A stretch of DNA of 58,074 bases. It comes from DASRWI01 sp035654655 (GTDB lineage: Bacteria > Bacteroidota > Ignavibacteria > Ignavibacteriales > Ignavibacteriaceae). The notes under the pieces were generated by a model. That model worked only from the letters and a program-made list of their open reading frames with translations. It did not search any database and was not told where the DNA came from. A program made the translations under genes and the position numbers. Below, one piece after another: positions 1 to 8,074 of the stretch. The stretch is from NCBI GenBank assembly GCA_035654655.1, contig DASRWI010000022.1, positions 1 through 58,074 of the forward strand. The letters are read 5' to 3'. Positions within the stretch are counted from its first letter, which is position 1; each line of letters starts with the position of its first letter.

Positions 1-128
1 AAGAGTTAAGAAATAACTCTTATATTAGCATCGTATTATTAAAGCAATTTAGAAATTTAGGATTTAATTAGAACCTTTTCTCTTTTACCAATATCTATTT
101 TCCGATTTAACTAAACTAAATTTGAATC

Positions 129-166
129 AAAGGATTATCAACAACATTGATAATCCTTTTTGTTTT
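129..166 (+). terminator. Intrinsic terminator, plus strand
   Basis: A 13-bp inverted repeat (129-141 with 147-159) encloses a 5-nt loop and runs into a T-rich tract (157-166). This fits an intrinsic terminator for a plus-strand gene that ends before the window begins. No such gene is visible inside the window. Confidence 0.7.
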
Positions 167-550
167 ATTACTTCCAGGGTTTAAACGCAATTATTTTGGA
201 TCAATTCTGAATGTTATGAAGGAAAAGGCCTTATTGCATCAGGATAACCAAAGACAGTGTTCAGTGAACCGTACTTTGCATCAAAGGATAAACAATCTAT
301 AAAACCATCACTTCATCAGTTTATAGGATAGCTAAATTGAAGTCAGACATCTTTCCCAGGTTTTGGATCAATCAGAAATGCTGTGGATACACTAAATATC
401 GAATATCGAATAAGAAATGACAAATGTAAAAGTATGGTCTGCCCTTGGGATACTTCCTTATTCCTTATTCCTTGTTTCTTATTCCTGATTTTTTCTTTAT
501 TAATTTAATTCCCCAACATTCCGCTTGATCCTATTTGAACCAGGAGCGGG

Positions 551-596
551 TATATATAAAAAAAAGAATCAATCAAGGATTAACCTTGATTGATTC
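551..596 (-). terminator. Intrinsic terminator of the PUR-family gene
   Basis: A 13-bp perfect stem (566-578 with 584-596; core GAATCAATCAAGG) is followed on the minus strand by a run of seven or more T (the A-run at 558-565). It lies about 110 bases downstream of the stop codon of the minus-strand PUR-family gene, so it probably ends that transcript. Confidence 0.8.
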
Positions 597-705
597 ATAT
601 ATTAGAATATTTTATCCAAAGAAAGAATAAAAGCTATTAAATAGCTTCAAAAGGAATCAGAATGAGAAAATTTCATTGTAAGAATTGCTGTCAGATAATT
701 ACACA

Positions 706-1113
706 TTAATTTGACAGATCATCAAATTCAATGTTTGTATAATTTTTAACAGATTCTACTGGTTCAAGATTCTTTTCTTTATTATCTCTTTCTTCGAATT
801 CAGTATGAATGCCCAATTCATAATCCTCACCTTGGTTTTGATCAATGTAAGAGATCACTTCCTGTAATCCATCCATAAACTTTTCAAAATCTTCTCTGTA
901 TAAAAAGATCTTGTGTTTCTCAAAATGGAAGTTTCCATCTTGTTCAAATCTTTTCTTACTTTCAGTGATAGTCAAATAAAATTCATCTCTTCTTGTCGAC
1001 TTCACATCAAAAAAATAAGTTCTTTTTCCTGCTCTGACAGCTTTGGAATAGATCTCTTCTCTGAATTTGCTGTCATTATCCAACATTCCTTCATTTTTAT
1101 CAAAATCTTCCAT
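706..1113 (-). CDS. PUR-family (DUF3276) nucleic-acid-binding protein
   Basis: This 135-residue protein is of the DUF3276 type widespread in Bacteroidota, related to PUR-alpha single-stranded DNA/RNA-binding proteins and to BpuR of Borrelia. The conserved core is at about residues 20-93: a basic, aromatic stretch with RAGKRTYFFDVK, then DEFYLTITESKKRF and HKIFLYREDFEKFMDGL, which fits the beta-beta-beta-alpha PUR repeat. The C-terminal 40 residues are acidic and probably disordered. There is no signal peptide, so it should be cytoplasmic. It appears to be monocistronic: its own -7-like element lies just upstream, a terminator precedes it at 1401-1445, and another follows it. The exact cellular role is not known. 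Family assignment is confident, specific function is not. Confidence 0.85.
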   Translation of the reverse strand: MEDFDKNEGMLDNDSKFREEIYSKAVRAGKRTYFFDVKSTRRDEFYLTITESKKRFEQDGNFHFEKHKIFLYREDFEKFMDGLQEVISYIDQNQGEDYELGIHTEFEERDNKEKNLEPVESVKNYTNIEFDDLSN

Positions 1114-1149
1114 CTTACTCTTTTTAAAGTTATTTCATTCTTATGTAGT

Positions 1150-1157
1150 CAAATATA
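1150..1157 (-). promoter_or_regulatory. Candidate Bacteroidota -7 element for the PUR-family gene
   Basis: On the minus strand these bases read TATATTTG, an exact fit to the Bacteroidota sigma-ABfr -7 consensus TAnnTTTG, 36 bases before the ATG. No clear -33 TTG element is present at the expected spacing, so this is a moderate prediction only. Confidence 0.4.
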
Positions 1158-1400
1158 TAAAATAAAAATGAAAAAATAAAAAATATTGCAGAATACTATT
1201 ATAAATCTTTAAAAAAACTGAGAATCAGGATGTTTAAATCGACGCTTTTAAGGAAGTATGGTTGTAAACATAGAATAAATATATGATATTAACGTGTGAT
1301 TGGCGCAAATATGCAAATTCTCCTGATTGATTAGTGTTGTTATGCATTGCAGAATATTTCCAGAAACATGAATTCGAAATATTATTATGTTTCCATATAT

Positions 1401-1445
1401 AAGGAAAAAAGGCTTCTGAGTAATTTCAGAAGCCTTTTTTCCTTA
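1401..1445 (-). terminator. Symmetrical intrinsic terminator after folD
   Basis: GGCTTCTGA (1411-1419) pairs with TCAGAAGCC (1426-1434). The flanking A and T runs (AAGGAAAAAA / TTTTTTCCTT) extend the symmetry, so it could work on both strands. It lies 19 bases beyond the folD stop codon and most probably ends the ffh-folD transcript. Confidence 0.85.
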
Positions 1446-1463
1446 ATTCTAAGGGAAGTATTT

Positions 1464-2333
1464 TTATAATTTATTTTTTACGGCGAGCAGGGTATTCTGT
1501 AATAATGAAACCCTTGTCATTGGGCCTACCCCTCCTGGAACGGGTGTAATATAAGAACACTTTTGGGCCACCTGATCAAATTGAACATCACCTTTTAAAC
1601 GATAACCTGATTTTGTTTCAGGAGCATCCACACGGGTGGTACCAACATCGATAACTACGGCCCCTTCCTTTACCATATTGGCTTTTATAAATCCAGGGGA
1701 TCCCAGCGCGGCAATGAGTATATCAGCTTCAGCACATACCTTGTCAAGGTTCTTTGTTTGGCTGTGGGCTACGGTTACGGTTGCATTAATGCCTTTTTGG
1801 GACATCAAAATACTTAACGGCCGTCCAACTATATTACTTCTGCCAACAACCACACAGTTTTTCCCGGATGTTGGAATCTGGTATCTCTTGAGAAGTTCTA
1901 CAATTCCATAAGGTGTAGCCGACAAGAAACAGGGCAGCCCTATAACCATTCTTCCTACATTTTCAGGATGAAAGCCATCAACATCTTTATCCGGGGAAAT
2001 TGCTTCTATGATTTTTTGTTCCGGAATATGCTTTGGCAATGGCAGTTGGACAATAAAACCATCGATTTCAGGATCGTTATTTAGTTCATTTATTTTTCCT
2101 AACAATTCTTCCTCTGTCACGTCGTCTTCAAAACGCACAAGGGAAGAACGAAATCCTACTTCCTGGCAATCTTTAATTTTAAAAGCCACATAACTTTCAC
2201 TGCCACCGTCATGGCCTACCAATATCGCAGCCAGATGTGGAGCTTTGATTCCTTTTGCAACAAGTTGTTTTACCTCCTGGGCAATTTCCTGCTTTATTTC
2301 GTCAGCTGTTTTTTTACCGTCAATTAAAATCAT
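1464..2333 (-). CDS. folD: Bifunctional methylenetetrahydrofolate dehydrogenase / methenyltetrahydrofolate cyclohydrolase
   Basis: FolD interconverts 5,10-methylene-, 5,10-methenyl- and 10-formyl-tetrahydrofolate in the cytoplasm using NADP(H), feeding purine and formyl-Met synthesis. The 289-residue length is normal for the family. Diagnostic segments are visible in order: SESYVAFKIKDCQEVGF (the YVxxKxxxC catalytic signature), IVQLPLPKHI, PDKDVDGFHPENVG, the dinucleotide-binding VVVGRSNIVGRPLSILM, and the C-terminal TPVPGGVGPMTR. It starts only 10 bases after the ffh stop codon on the same strand, so the two are almost certainly co-transcribed. A strong terminator follows. No oddities were seen. 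Confidence 0.97.
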   Translation of the reverse strand: MILIDGKKTADEIKQEIAQEVKQLVAKGIKAPHLAAILVGHDGGSESYVAFKIKDCQEVGFRSSLVRFEDDVTEEELLGKINELNNDPEIDGFIVQLPLPKHIPEQKIIEAISPDKDVDGFHPENVGRMVIGLPCFLSATPYGIVELLKRYQIPTSGKNCVVVGRSNIVGRPLSILMSQKGINATVTVAHSQTKNLDKVCAEADILIAALGSPGFIKANMVKEGAVVIDVGTTRVDAPETKSGYRLKGDVQFDQVAQKCSYITPVPGGVGPMTRVSLLQNTLLAVKNKL

Positions 2334-2343
2334 TGGATATAGT

Positions 2344-3675
2344 TTATCTTCTTTTCATACCATTTTTCATCATTCCCTGCAGGTTTTTACCCTGAGACAC
2401 CACACGCATCATTTTGCGGGTTTCAGCAAACTGTTTAATCAAACGGTTTACTTCCTGTATGTCAGTTCCCGAACCATCGGCAATACGTTTTCTCCTGGCT
2501 CCGTTTAACAGACTCGGATCTTCTCTCTCCTGCGGGGTCATCGAGTAAATGATGGCTTCAATGTGCTTGAATGCATCATCTTCAATCTGAACATCTTTTA
2601 AAGCTTTACCCATTCCCGGGATCATAGCGGCAAGATCTTTCAGGTTACCCATCTTTTTAATCTGCTGTATTTGTTTCAGGAAGTCCGAAAAGCTAAACTG
2701 ATTTTTAGCCAGTTTCTGCTGAAGTTTCTTGGCTTCAACTTCGTCAAACTGCTCCTGAGCTTTCTCTACAAGCGAAACAATGTCACCCATTCCTAATATC
2801 CTGTCGGCCATACGTTCAGGATGGAAGTTATCAAGGGCTTCCAACTTTTCGCCTGTACCGACAAATTTAATGGGTTTATCAACCACTGAACGAATAGAAA
2901 GAGCAGCCCCGCCCCTTGTATCACCATCAAGCTTGGTCAATACCACACCATCAAAATCCAGCCTGTCATTAAATTCCTTGGCAGTATTAACGGCATCCTG
3001 CCCAGTCATTGAATCGACAACAAACAGAATTTCATTGGGTTTTACAGCATCTTTTACAGCGCTGATTTCATTCATCATTTCCTGATCGATAGCCAATCGA
3101 CCGGCAGTATCTATAATGACAACATCATTGCCATTTGATTTTGCAAATTTGATAGCCTCCAGTGCAATTTTAACAGGATTGCGGTTTCCTTCTTCTGTAT
3201 AGACCGGAACATTGATTTGTCCGCCAAGAACTTTAAGCTGTTCAATTGCCGCGGGGCGATAAACGTCACCGGCAACCAATAAAGGATGTCTGCCTTTTTT
3301 ACTGAGAAGCATCTTGGCCAGCTTGCCGGAAAAAGTCGTTTTACCGGATCCCTGCAAACCTGCAATTAGTATGATGGATGGATTTCCTTTTAGATTAATA
3401 TCTACAAACTTCCCTCCCATTAATTCTGCTAACTCATCATGAACTATTTTTACCATTAACTGACCAGGCTTAAGGGCATTGATAACATCCAATCCCAAAG
3501 CCTTTTTCCTTACGTTCTCAGTAAATGTTTTTGCGATCTTAAAGTTTACGTCGGCATCAAGTAAAGCACGCCGTACTTCTTTTAAAGTTTCAGCAATATT
3601 TATTTCGGTTATTTTCCCCTGACCTTTCAAGAGCTTAAACGACCGTTCCAACTTTTCATTCAGATTCTCAAACAT
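2344..3675 (-). CDS. ffh: Signal recognition particle protein Ffh (SRP54)
   Basis: Ffh is the GTPase of the bacterial signal recognition particle. With 4.5S RNA it binds hydrophobic signal sequences on nascent chains and delivers ribosomes to FtsY at the inner membrane. The protein has 443 residues, typical of the family. An N domain (about 1-90) is followed by the NG GTPase domain with P-loop GLQGSGKTTFSGKLA, IDTAGRL, TKLDGDTRGG and GTGEKLEALDNFHPERMADRILG. A methionine-rich M domain (about 300-443) contains IPGMGK and a terminal MMKNGMKRR. It is the first gene of a two-gene operon with folD. A candidate promoter lies 40 bases upstream. No 4.5S RNA gene was recognised nearby. Confidence 0.98.
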   Translation of the reverse strand: MFENLNEKLERSFKLLKGQGKITEINIAETLKEVRRALLDADVNFKIAKTFTENVRKKALGLDVINALKPGQLMVKIVHDELAELMGGKFVDINLKGNPSIILIAGLQGSGKTTFSGKLAKMLLSKKGRHPLLVAGDVYRPAAIEQLKVLGGQINVPVYTEEGNRNPVKIALEAIKFAKSNGNDVVIIDTAGRLAIDQEMMNEISAVKDAVKPNEILFVVDSMTGQDAVNTAKEFNDRLDFDGVVLTKLDGDTRGGAALSIRSVVDKPIKFVGTGEKLEALDNFHPERMADRILGMGDIVSLVEKAQEQFDEVEAKKLQQKLAKNQFSFSDFLKQIQQIKKMGNLKDLAAMIPGMGKALKDVQIEDDAFKHIEAIIYSMTPQEREDPSLLNGARRKRIADGSGTDIQEVNRLIKQFAETRKMMRVVSQGKNLQGMMKNGMKRR

Positions 3676-3714
3676 ATCTATAAAAAGGATTTTTGTTAGG
3701 TAAATAAACTGTTA

Positions 3715-3722
3715 CAAAATTA
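3715..3722 (-). promoter_or_regulatory. Candidate Bacteroidota -7 element for ffh-folD
   Basis: On the minus strand these bases read TAATTTTG, matching the -7 consensus TAnnTTTG, about 40 bases before the ffh ATG. A TTG triplet is present upstream but at shorter spacing (about 11 bases) than the usual 19-21, so the -33 half is weak. Confidence 0.35.
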
Positions 3723-3997
3723 TAAAAATATGCCAAAATGAGGATAGACATAAAATCATCATAGCTCACGCTGATATTTAGAGGAAATTGGACTACTTGC
3801 CAAACGACTACAGAACGCCAATTTATTTAATCTTAATCTATTTCAATTCTTTAGAAATTGTTTTTTAATGGTCAGATAGTCTGTCCCGATCAACAGGTAG
3901 AACTAGCCAATCCCGTGTACTCAGGTTTTTGCGTGTAAGAACACTTCCACATGGCTCGTTTCATTCAATTCGTAAGAAACGCGAATCAAGAGTTAAG

Positions 3998-4319
3998 CAG
4001 GATGTGCTAAAAAAAAAATCAACATGGCTGGTATTTGATACATCCATCTGTTCCAATAATATTCCATAGCGGACCATTAAAATTCAGGGTAAGGTAACAA
4101 CCCAGATGGATTACATTTGGTATTCAAATACTATTTAAGTACTATTGAAATACTAAAACTTTAATTTTAGTATTACAATAGTATATAAGTAGTACTATAA
4201 AAGGAAACCTGGTCCAAATGGATTTACTATTTTCCGGGAAAGAGTTTATTATTTTACTGGTATTTGGTAGATCCTGGTAAACCGGTTGGTCCTCGGGTCA
4301 AATTACCAGCCAGACCCTT
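3998..4319 (+). mobile_element. Decayed copy 1 of a small inverted-repeat element (MITE-like)
   Basis: This is the most diverged of three related copies. The left end (AGGATGTGCT near 3999-4008) resembles the terminal repeat AGGGTCTGCT of the best copy. The right end CCAGCCAGACCCT (near 4306-4318) resembles its complement. The best-conserved part is the central hairpin at 4129-4194 with the sequence directly before it (ACATTTGGTATTCAAATACT, compare the copy at 25.7 kb). The outer boundaries are tentative. It codes for nothing visible. Confidence 0.45.
4129..4194. repeat. Central hairpin of element copy 1
   Basis: A 30-nt arm (4129-4158) pairs with 4165-4194 at roughly 26 of 30 positions across a 6-nt loop. 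The same hairpin recurs at 25726-25793 and 48486-48551. There is no T-run after it, so it does not look like a terminator. Confidence 0.8.
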
Positions 4320-5307
4320 GTTAAGCGGTCACTTATCGGCCAGGATAATAGATGGCTATCTTCAAATTTCAACCTTTGATTCGCATAAGAATGTATTAAA
4401 AGCCAAAGCCTGCTCTTACTAAATACAAAACAAGGAATCAAGCATAGGCTAACCGGTTTTTTATAGAGGATCAGCTGTTTTTCATCCATCGAAATATGAC
4501 AATATTTTAATTCTATTATTTAATATCTCTTTATATGAATTCTTTTTAAGTGTTTCCTTAATTTCCAAATTAGAAAAATGATTTTAGAAATAGAAAAAAT
4601 GTAAAAAATAAATATATGTACTTATTTTAATGAACATTAAGGGGTTATGGCTCATATGTACATAATATTGCGTTAACTTATCCTTAATTCTACATTTATC
4701 TTTCCTAAATCCGCAACAAATACGATGTATGGAGGGTTATTTGATCAGTAGCTTTTAAGATTATTACCGATCATGGCTACTCGAATAAATGTGTTGTATT
4801 GAGTAAAAAAAGTTGTTTACTAACGTTTTTTATTCTAAATTTGATAAAGCAGTTAGAATTAGAAATATTTCTAATTGTGAAGGAACAAGTTAGAAAATGG
4901 AATAAGAAAACCTGGAAATTTTTAGTACAGGAATCATTTTTTACCTTAAAAATGTCCTTCAAATGAAACTTAGAGTCTTTATTAATTTTAGTGTTAATCA
5001 CCAGAAAATGGGACTAACAGTAGGACTTCCTCTGCAAAGCTTATAAAATTTGCTTAATAAGCGTTACAAATCTTCTTCATTTTATAGCCCAGGTTTAAAG
5101 TTAAACGCTTAAAAATTCTGTAATAATTTTACTGGAATTTATTTTTTAGAATGATCTCCCCAGAATTAGAAATACATTAAATTATTTCTAAAATACTTTC
5201 AATTAAGATTTCAGTTTGGATGATCACTTCCCAAAATGATCTCTTAAGTTATTCTAAACGAGTGTTATTAATAAAATTCATAAACTATTCAAACTATTAA
5301 ATCCGCT

Positions 5308-5574
5308 ATGACAAAGAAAAGATTTGCAGAATCACAGATTTATCACATTCTCCGTGAAAATGAAGCAGGAGTACCCATTCAAAATCTCATAAAGAAATAT
5401 GGGGTAAGTCAGGCTACAATTTATAATTGGAGAATAAAGTATGGTGATATGAACATCTCTGAAATCCGAAGATTAAATGAATTGGAAGAAGAGAATGACC
5501 GGCTCAAAAGAATGTTTGCCGATCTAAGCCTGGAGAACCTGACATTAAGAGCAAAGATTGAAAAGGACAAATGA
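5308..5574 (+). CDS. Orphan IS3-type OrfA-like helix-turn-helix protein
   Basis: This 88-residue protein matches the OrfA (InsE-like) part of IS3/IS407-group elements. It has an N-terminal FAESQIYHILRENEAGVPIQNLI followed by the helix-turn-helix KKYGVSQATIYNWRIKYG (about 29-46), then a leucine-zipper-like coiled coil with LEEENDRLKRMFADLSLENLTL. In an intact IS3 element OrfA would be followed by a DDE integrase OrfB, expressed by frameshifting. Here 330 bases of non-coding DNA follow and no OrfB is visible, nor clear terminal inverted repeats. It is either a remnant or an OrfA-type DNA-binding protein kept as a regulator at the head of the polysaccharide locus. The frame is intact and complete. 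Confidence 0.75.
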   Translation: MTKKRFAESQIYHILRENEAGVPIQNLIKKYGVSQATIYNWRIKYGDMNISEIRRLNELEEENDRLKRMFADLSLENLTLRAKIEKDK

Positions 5575-5904
5575 TACTTTTGAATATTTCAAAGGTTCTC
5601 ACGTACCATCACATTCGCGCTTTTCAAGCTTTCTGAATTAACTATTTTTGAACTTAGCAATCACTTTAAACGTTCTATAGGTACAAATATGACGGTCAAA
5701 AATAGATTGATTATATGCTGACATATTTCAGCAGTATTTAATGAATAAAGATGACGGAAAATACCTATTTTATTTAAGGTTGAATTCTATTAAATTTATT
5801 TATTATTGATTTACAAAGATTTATAAGAAGGTTTTCTAAGAGCATTTTAGATTTCCTGGAAAGATTAAAAATTAAATTGCAATTCATATTTAATAACTAA
5901 CCTT
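5575..5904. other. Leader region between the orphan OrfA gene and upxY
   Basis: No gene is visible. This AT-rich stretch would contain the promoter and 5' leader of the polysaccharide operon, which UpxY-type antiterminators normally recognise. I could not pick out a convincing -7/-33 pair. One frame (5629-5711) faintly resembles the end of an AraC helix-turn-helix domain, but not well enough to call. Confidence 0.4.
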
Positions 5905-6453
5905 ATGTATTTGGAAAAAGCGAACTATCAGTGGTATGCTATTTATACCAGAGCAAATGGAGAAAAGAAACTTTTATCCAATTTATTAGAAAAGAAAATA
6001 GAATGTTACTTGCCTGTAAAAAAATCGCTTAAATACTGGAGTGATCGTAAGAAATGGGTTGAAGAACCTCTTTTCAGATGTTACATCTTTGTAAAAGTAA
6101 GTTATAAAGAATTTTTTACAGCATTAAACACGCCCGGAGTAGTTTGTTATGTAAGTTTTGGGGGAAAAGCTCAACCTATCCCGGAAGTTCAAATTTCCAA
6201 TATTAAATCCTTTCTTAACCAATGTGACCATGAAGTTACCCTGACCTATGAAAAGATTCAAAAAGGGGTCTCTGTAGAAGTATTACATGGTTCTTTAAAA
6301 GGGATACAAGGTGAAGTTGTAAATATTTGCGGGCAAACCAGGTTGGTAATGCGTATAGACTCGATGAACTGTAGTTTATATGCAAATATTTCCAAAGAAG
6401 AAGTGAAATTACTTGAAGAGAAACCAATGCACAAAACCCTTGCATTAGGATAA
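5905..6453 (+). CDS. UpxY-family transcription antiterminator (NusG paralogue)
   Basis: The protein has 182 residues. The N-terminal NGN domain (about 8-105) begins NYQWYAIYTRANGEKKL and includes the family signature YLPVKKSLKYWSDRKKWVEEPLF and RCYIFVKV. A short KOW-like segment (about 120-165, HGSLKGIQGEVVNI) follows. In Bacteroides, UpxY proteins bind RNA polymerase at the leader of their own capsule operon and prevent early termination, and the gene is normally first in the operon, as here. The gap of 228 bases to the flippase gene and the leader upstream are where its target would lie. It should be cytoplasmic. Confidence 0.92.
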   Translation: MYLEKANYQWYAIYTRANGEKKLLSNLLEKKIECYLPVKKSLKYWSDRKKWVEEPLFRCYIFVKVSYKEFFTALNTPGVVCYVSFGGKAQPIPEVQISNIKSFLNQCDHEVTLTYEKIQKGVSVEVLHGSLKGIQGEVVNICGQTRLVMRIDSMNCSLYANISKEEVKLLEEKPMHKTLALG

Positions 6454-6611
6454 TAATGCTTTTAAGGCGATAACTGTTAGAATAATAATGCATTATTCCT
6501 GCCGCATTTTGCAAATTGCGATCGTTAACAATAGTTATAGTTAAAAGTGTTTATTTCGTATTACATATATTTTTAATCCAACTAACTTCTTAAAGATTTC
6601 AAAAAGCCTTT

Positions 6612-6633
6612 TTAACAGGAGATATTCTGTTAA
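6612..6633 (+). promoter_or_regulatory. Small hairpin in the upxY-wzx gap
   Basis: TTAACAG (6612-6618) pairs with CTGTTAA (6627-6633) across an 8-nt loop, about 50 bases before the flippase start. It is not followed by a T-run. It may be an RNA structure used in antitermination or pausing, but a 7-bp stem in AT-rich DNA can arise by chance. Confidence 0.25.
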
Positions 6634-6681
6634 CACCTCTTTACAGGCAGGAAATCAAATATTACCATAAGTAAACTTATA

Positions 6682-8043
6682 ATGATAAAAAAACTTATCA
6701 CTTTCTTTACCGAAGGTAACAAGCGTAGTGTAGAAGCAAAAAAGAATGTCCTTGGATCTTTAGTTATTAAGATTTTAAGTATTGCCATTAGCCTGGTAAT
6801 GGTCCCAATTACAATTCATTATATTAATCCTACACAATATGGCATATGGCTGACCCTAAGCTCAATGGTAGCGTGGATAAGCTTTTTTGACATTGGGTTC
6901 ACGCAAGGTCTTCGTAATCGTTTTACTGAGGCGAGAGCTAATGGAAATACAGATTTAGCCAGAACCTATGTTAGTACAGCCTATTTTTATATTGGAATAA
7001 TATTCTTTTGTATCTGGATATTATTGATGATTATAAACCGGTTTATTGATTGGGGTAAAGTTCTGAATATCGATCAAGAAACGGCCCAGGAGGTTATTAT
7101 AATGGCTTACATTATAATTTCTTATTTCTGCTTCCAGTTTATTTTCAAAATAATAAATACCATTTTAATTGCGGACCAAAAGCCAGCGCAAGCAGTTTTA
7201 CTGGATCTATTGGGGCAATTCTTCTCATTGATTGCCATTTATATCTTAACAAAAGTTACTTCGGGCTCACTTATCAATTTGACTTTAGCTTTAGGTATAG
7301 CCCCTACTCTTGTTGTTATTATTGGCAATATTTATTTTTTCAAAACTAAATACAAGGCGTTTATTCCATCGATTCAATATGTAAAAAACCAATATGCAAA
7401 AGATATCATGACTTTGGGCGTTAAGTTTTTTGTGTTACAAATTGCTGCCATCGTTCAATATCAAACCATATTGTTTCTCATAGCGCATTATTTTGATCCT
7501 CTTCAGGTAACTTCCTACAATATCGCGTATAAATATTTTGGCATATTGCAGATGGGCTTTTTGATTCTTGTTACGCCTTTATGGAGTAGTGTTACAGATG
7601 CCTATAGTTCAGGAGATATTGACTGGATTCGAAATGCGGTAAAAAAATATCTGCTTGTGTTGATACCATTTATCATAATGGGAGCGATGATGCTTTCGGT
7701 AGCAACTCCTATCTATAATCTTTGGTTAGGTGAAAATGTAGTAAAAGTACCCTTTACGATTTCGTTGCTCTGTTATATTTTTATCTCAACTACTCTGTTT
7801 GCTTACATTTTTGTATTCGTAATTAATGGAATAGGAGCACTGCAGATACAGTTTTATTCATCCATAATAACGGCTGTAGGATTTGTAATTCTATCAATGG
7901 TTTTAATAAAGAGCTTTCATCTTGGAGTAGAGTCCATTTTGATATCCTCTATCATATCTAATCTGTTCGGATTTGTAATTGCACCCATTCAATACTACCA
8001 AATTATAGTAAAGAGAAGGCAGCAAGGCATATGGGTAAAGTAA
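6682..8043 (+). CDS. Wzx-type oligosaccharide flippase
   Basis: This is a very hydrophobic protein of 453 residues with about 12-14 predicted membrane segments throughout, which matches the polysaccharide biosynthesis protein family of the MVF/MATE-like superfamily. It starts with a basic amphipathic segment and then VIKILSIAISLVMVPITIHYINPTQYGIWLTLSSM, the typical Wzx opening with the YGxW motif. Such proteins move undecaprenyl-diphosphate-linked repeat units across the inner membrane. It is followed after 31 bases by the polymerase-like membrane protein. The assignment to Wzx rests on family pattern plus context; substrate identity cannot be read from sequence. Confidence 0.9.
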   Translation: MIKKLITFFTEGNKRSVEAKKNVLGSLVIKILSIAISLVMVPITIHYINPTQYGIWLTLSSMVAWISFFDIGFTQGLRNRFTEARANGNTDLARTYVSTAYFYIGIIFFCIWILLMIINRFIDWGKVLNIDQETAQEVIIMAYIIISYFCFQFIFKIINTILIADQKPAQAVLLDLLGQFFSLIAIYILTKVTSGSLINLTLALGIAPTLVVIIGNIYFFKTKYKAFIPSIQYVKNQYAKDIMTLGVKFFVLQIAAIVQYQTILFLIAHYFDPLQVTSYNIAYKYFGILQMGFLILVTPLWSSVTDAYSSGDIDWIRNAVKKYLLVLIPFIIMGAMMLSVATPIYNLWLGENVVKVPFTISLLCYIFISTTLFAYIFVFVINGIGALQIQFYSSIITAVGFVILSMVLIKSFHLGVESILISSIISNLFGFVIAPIQYYQIIVKRRQQGIWVK

Positions 8044-8074
8044 TAAGCTCATTAGCAATTCCTCGAATATCACA

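Larger units (their letters stand above)
1..705. other. Non-coding stretch at the left edge
   Basis: No convincing gene is visible here. It holds a plus-strand terminator hairpin (129-166) that probably closes a gene lying to the left of the window, a T-rich stretch with TTCCTTATT repeated in tandem near 465-490, and the minus-strand terminator at 551-596. A short duplication of ATATCGAAT lies near 397-410. The remainder looks like unconstrained spacer. Confidence 0.5.
1114..1463. other. Intergenic region between folD and the PUR-family gene
   Basis: No gene is visible. The stretch holds the candidate promoter of the PUR-family gene at its left end (1150-1157) and the strong symmetrical terminator that ends the ffh-folD operon at its right end (1401-1445). 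Between them I see only AT-rich sequence without a recognisable structure. Confidence 0.5.
3676..5307. other. Long non-coding boundary before the polysaccharide locus
   Basis: These 1.6 kb separate the conserved ffh operon from the polysaccharide locus. Apart from the ffh promoter at the left end and the decayed repeat element (about 3998-4319), no credible gene is visible. Open frames on either strand are short, low in complexity and lack domain character. Near 5150-5250 the word AATGATCTC occurs twice and a 9-bp hairpin (5166-5191, TTAGAAATA/TATTTCTAA) is present just upstream of the orphan helix-turn-helix gene. The stretch looks like a graveyard of past insertions at the edge of a variable locus. 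Confidence 0.5.

Noticed and set aside
240..310. Weak similarity (TGCATCAAAGGA and nearby words) to part of the repeat element
   Set aside because: Only one short word matches well; no hairpin or terminal repeat is present, so I do not count it as a fourth copy.
4298..4489. 63-residue open frame on the minus strand
   Set aside because: It overlaps the end of the decayed repeat element, has no domain character and no plausible promoter or neighbours.
4777..5001. 74-residue open frame on the minus strand in the boundary region
   Set aside because: Composition is dominated by Lys, Phe, Asn and Ser, as expected from random AT-rich DNA; no motif is recognisable.
5629..5711. Possible remnant of an AraC-type helix-turn-helix (ELSNHFKRSIGTNM)
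   Set aside because: Only about 14 residues look right and the rest of the expected domain is absent. A chance match in AT-rich DNA is just as likely.
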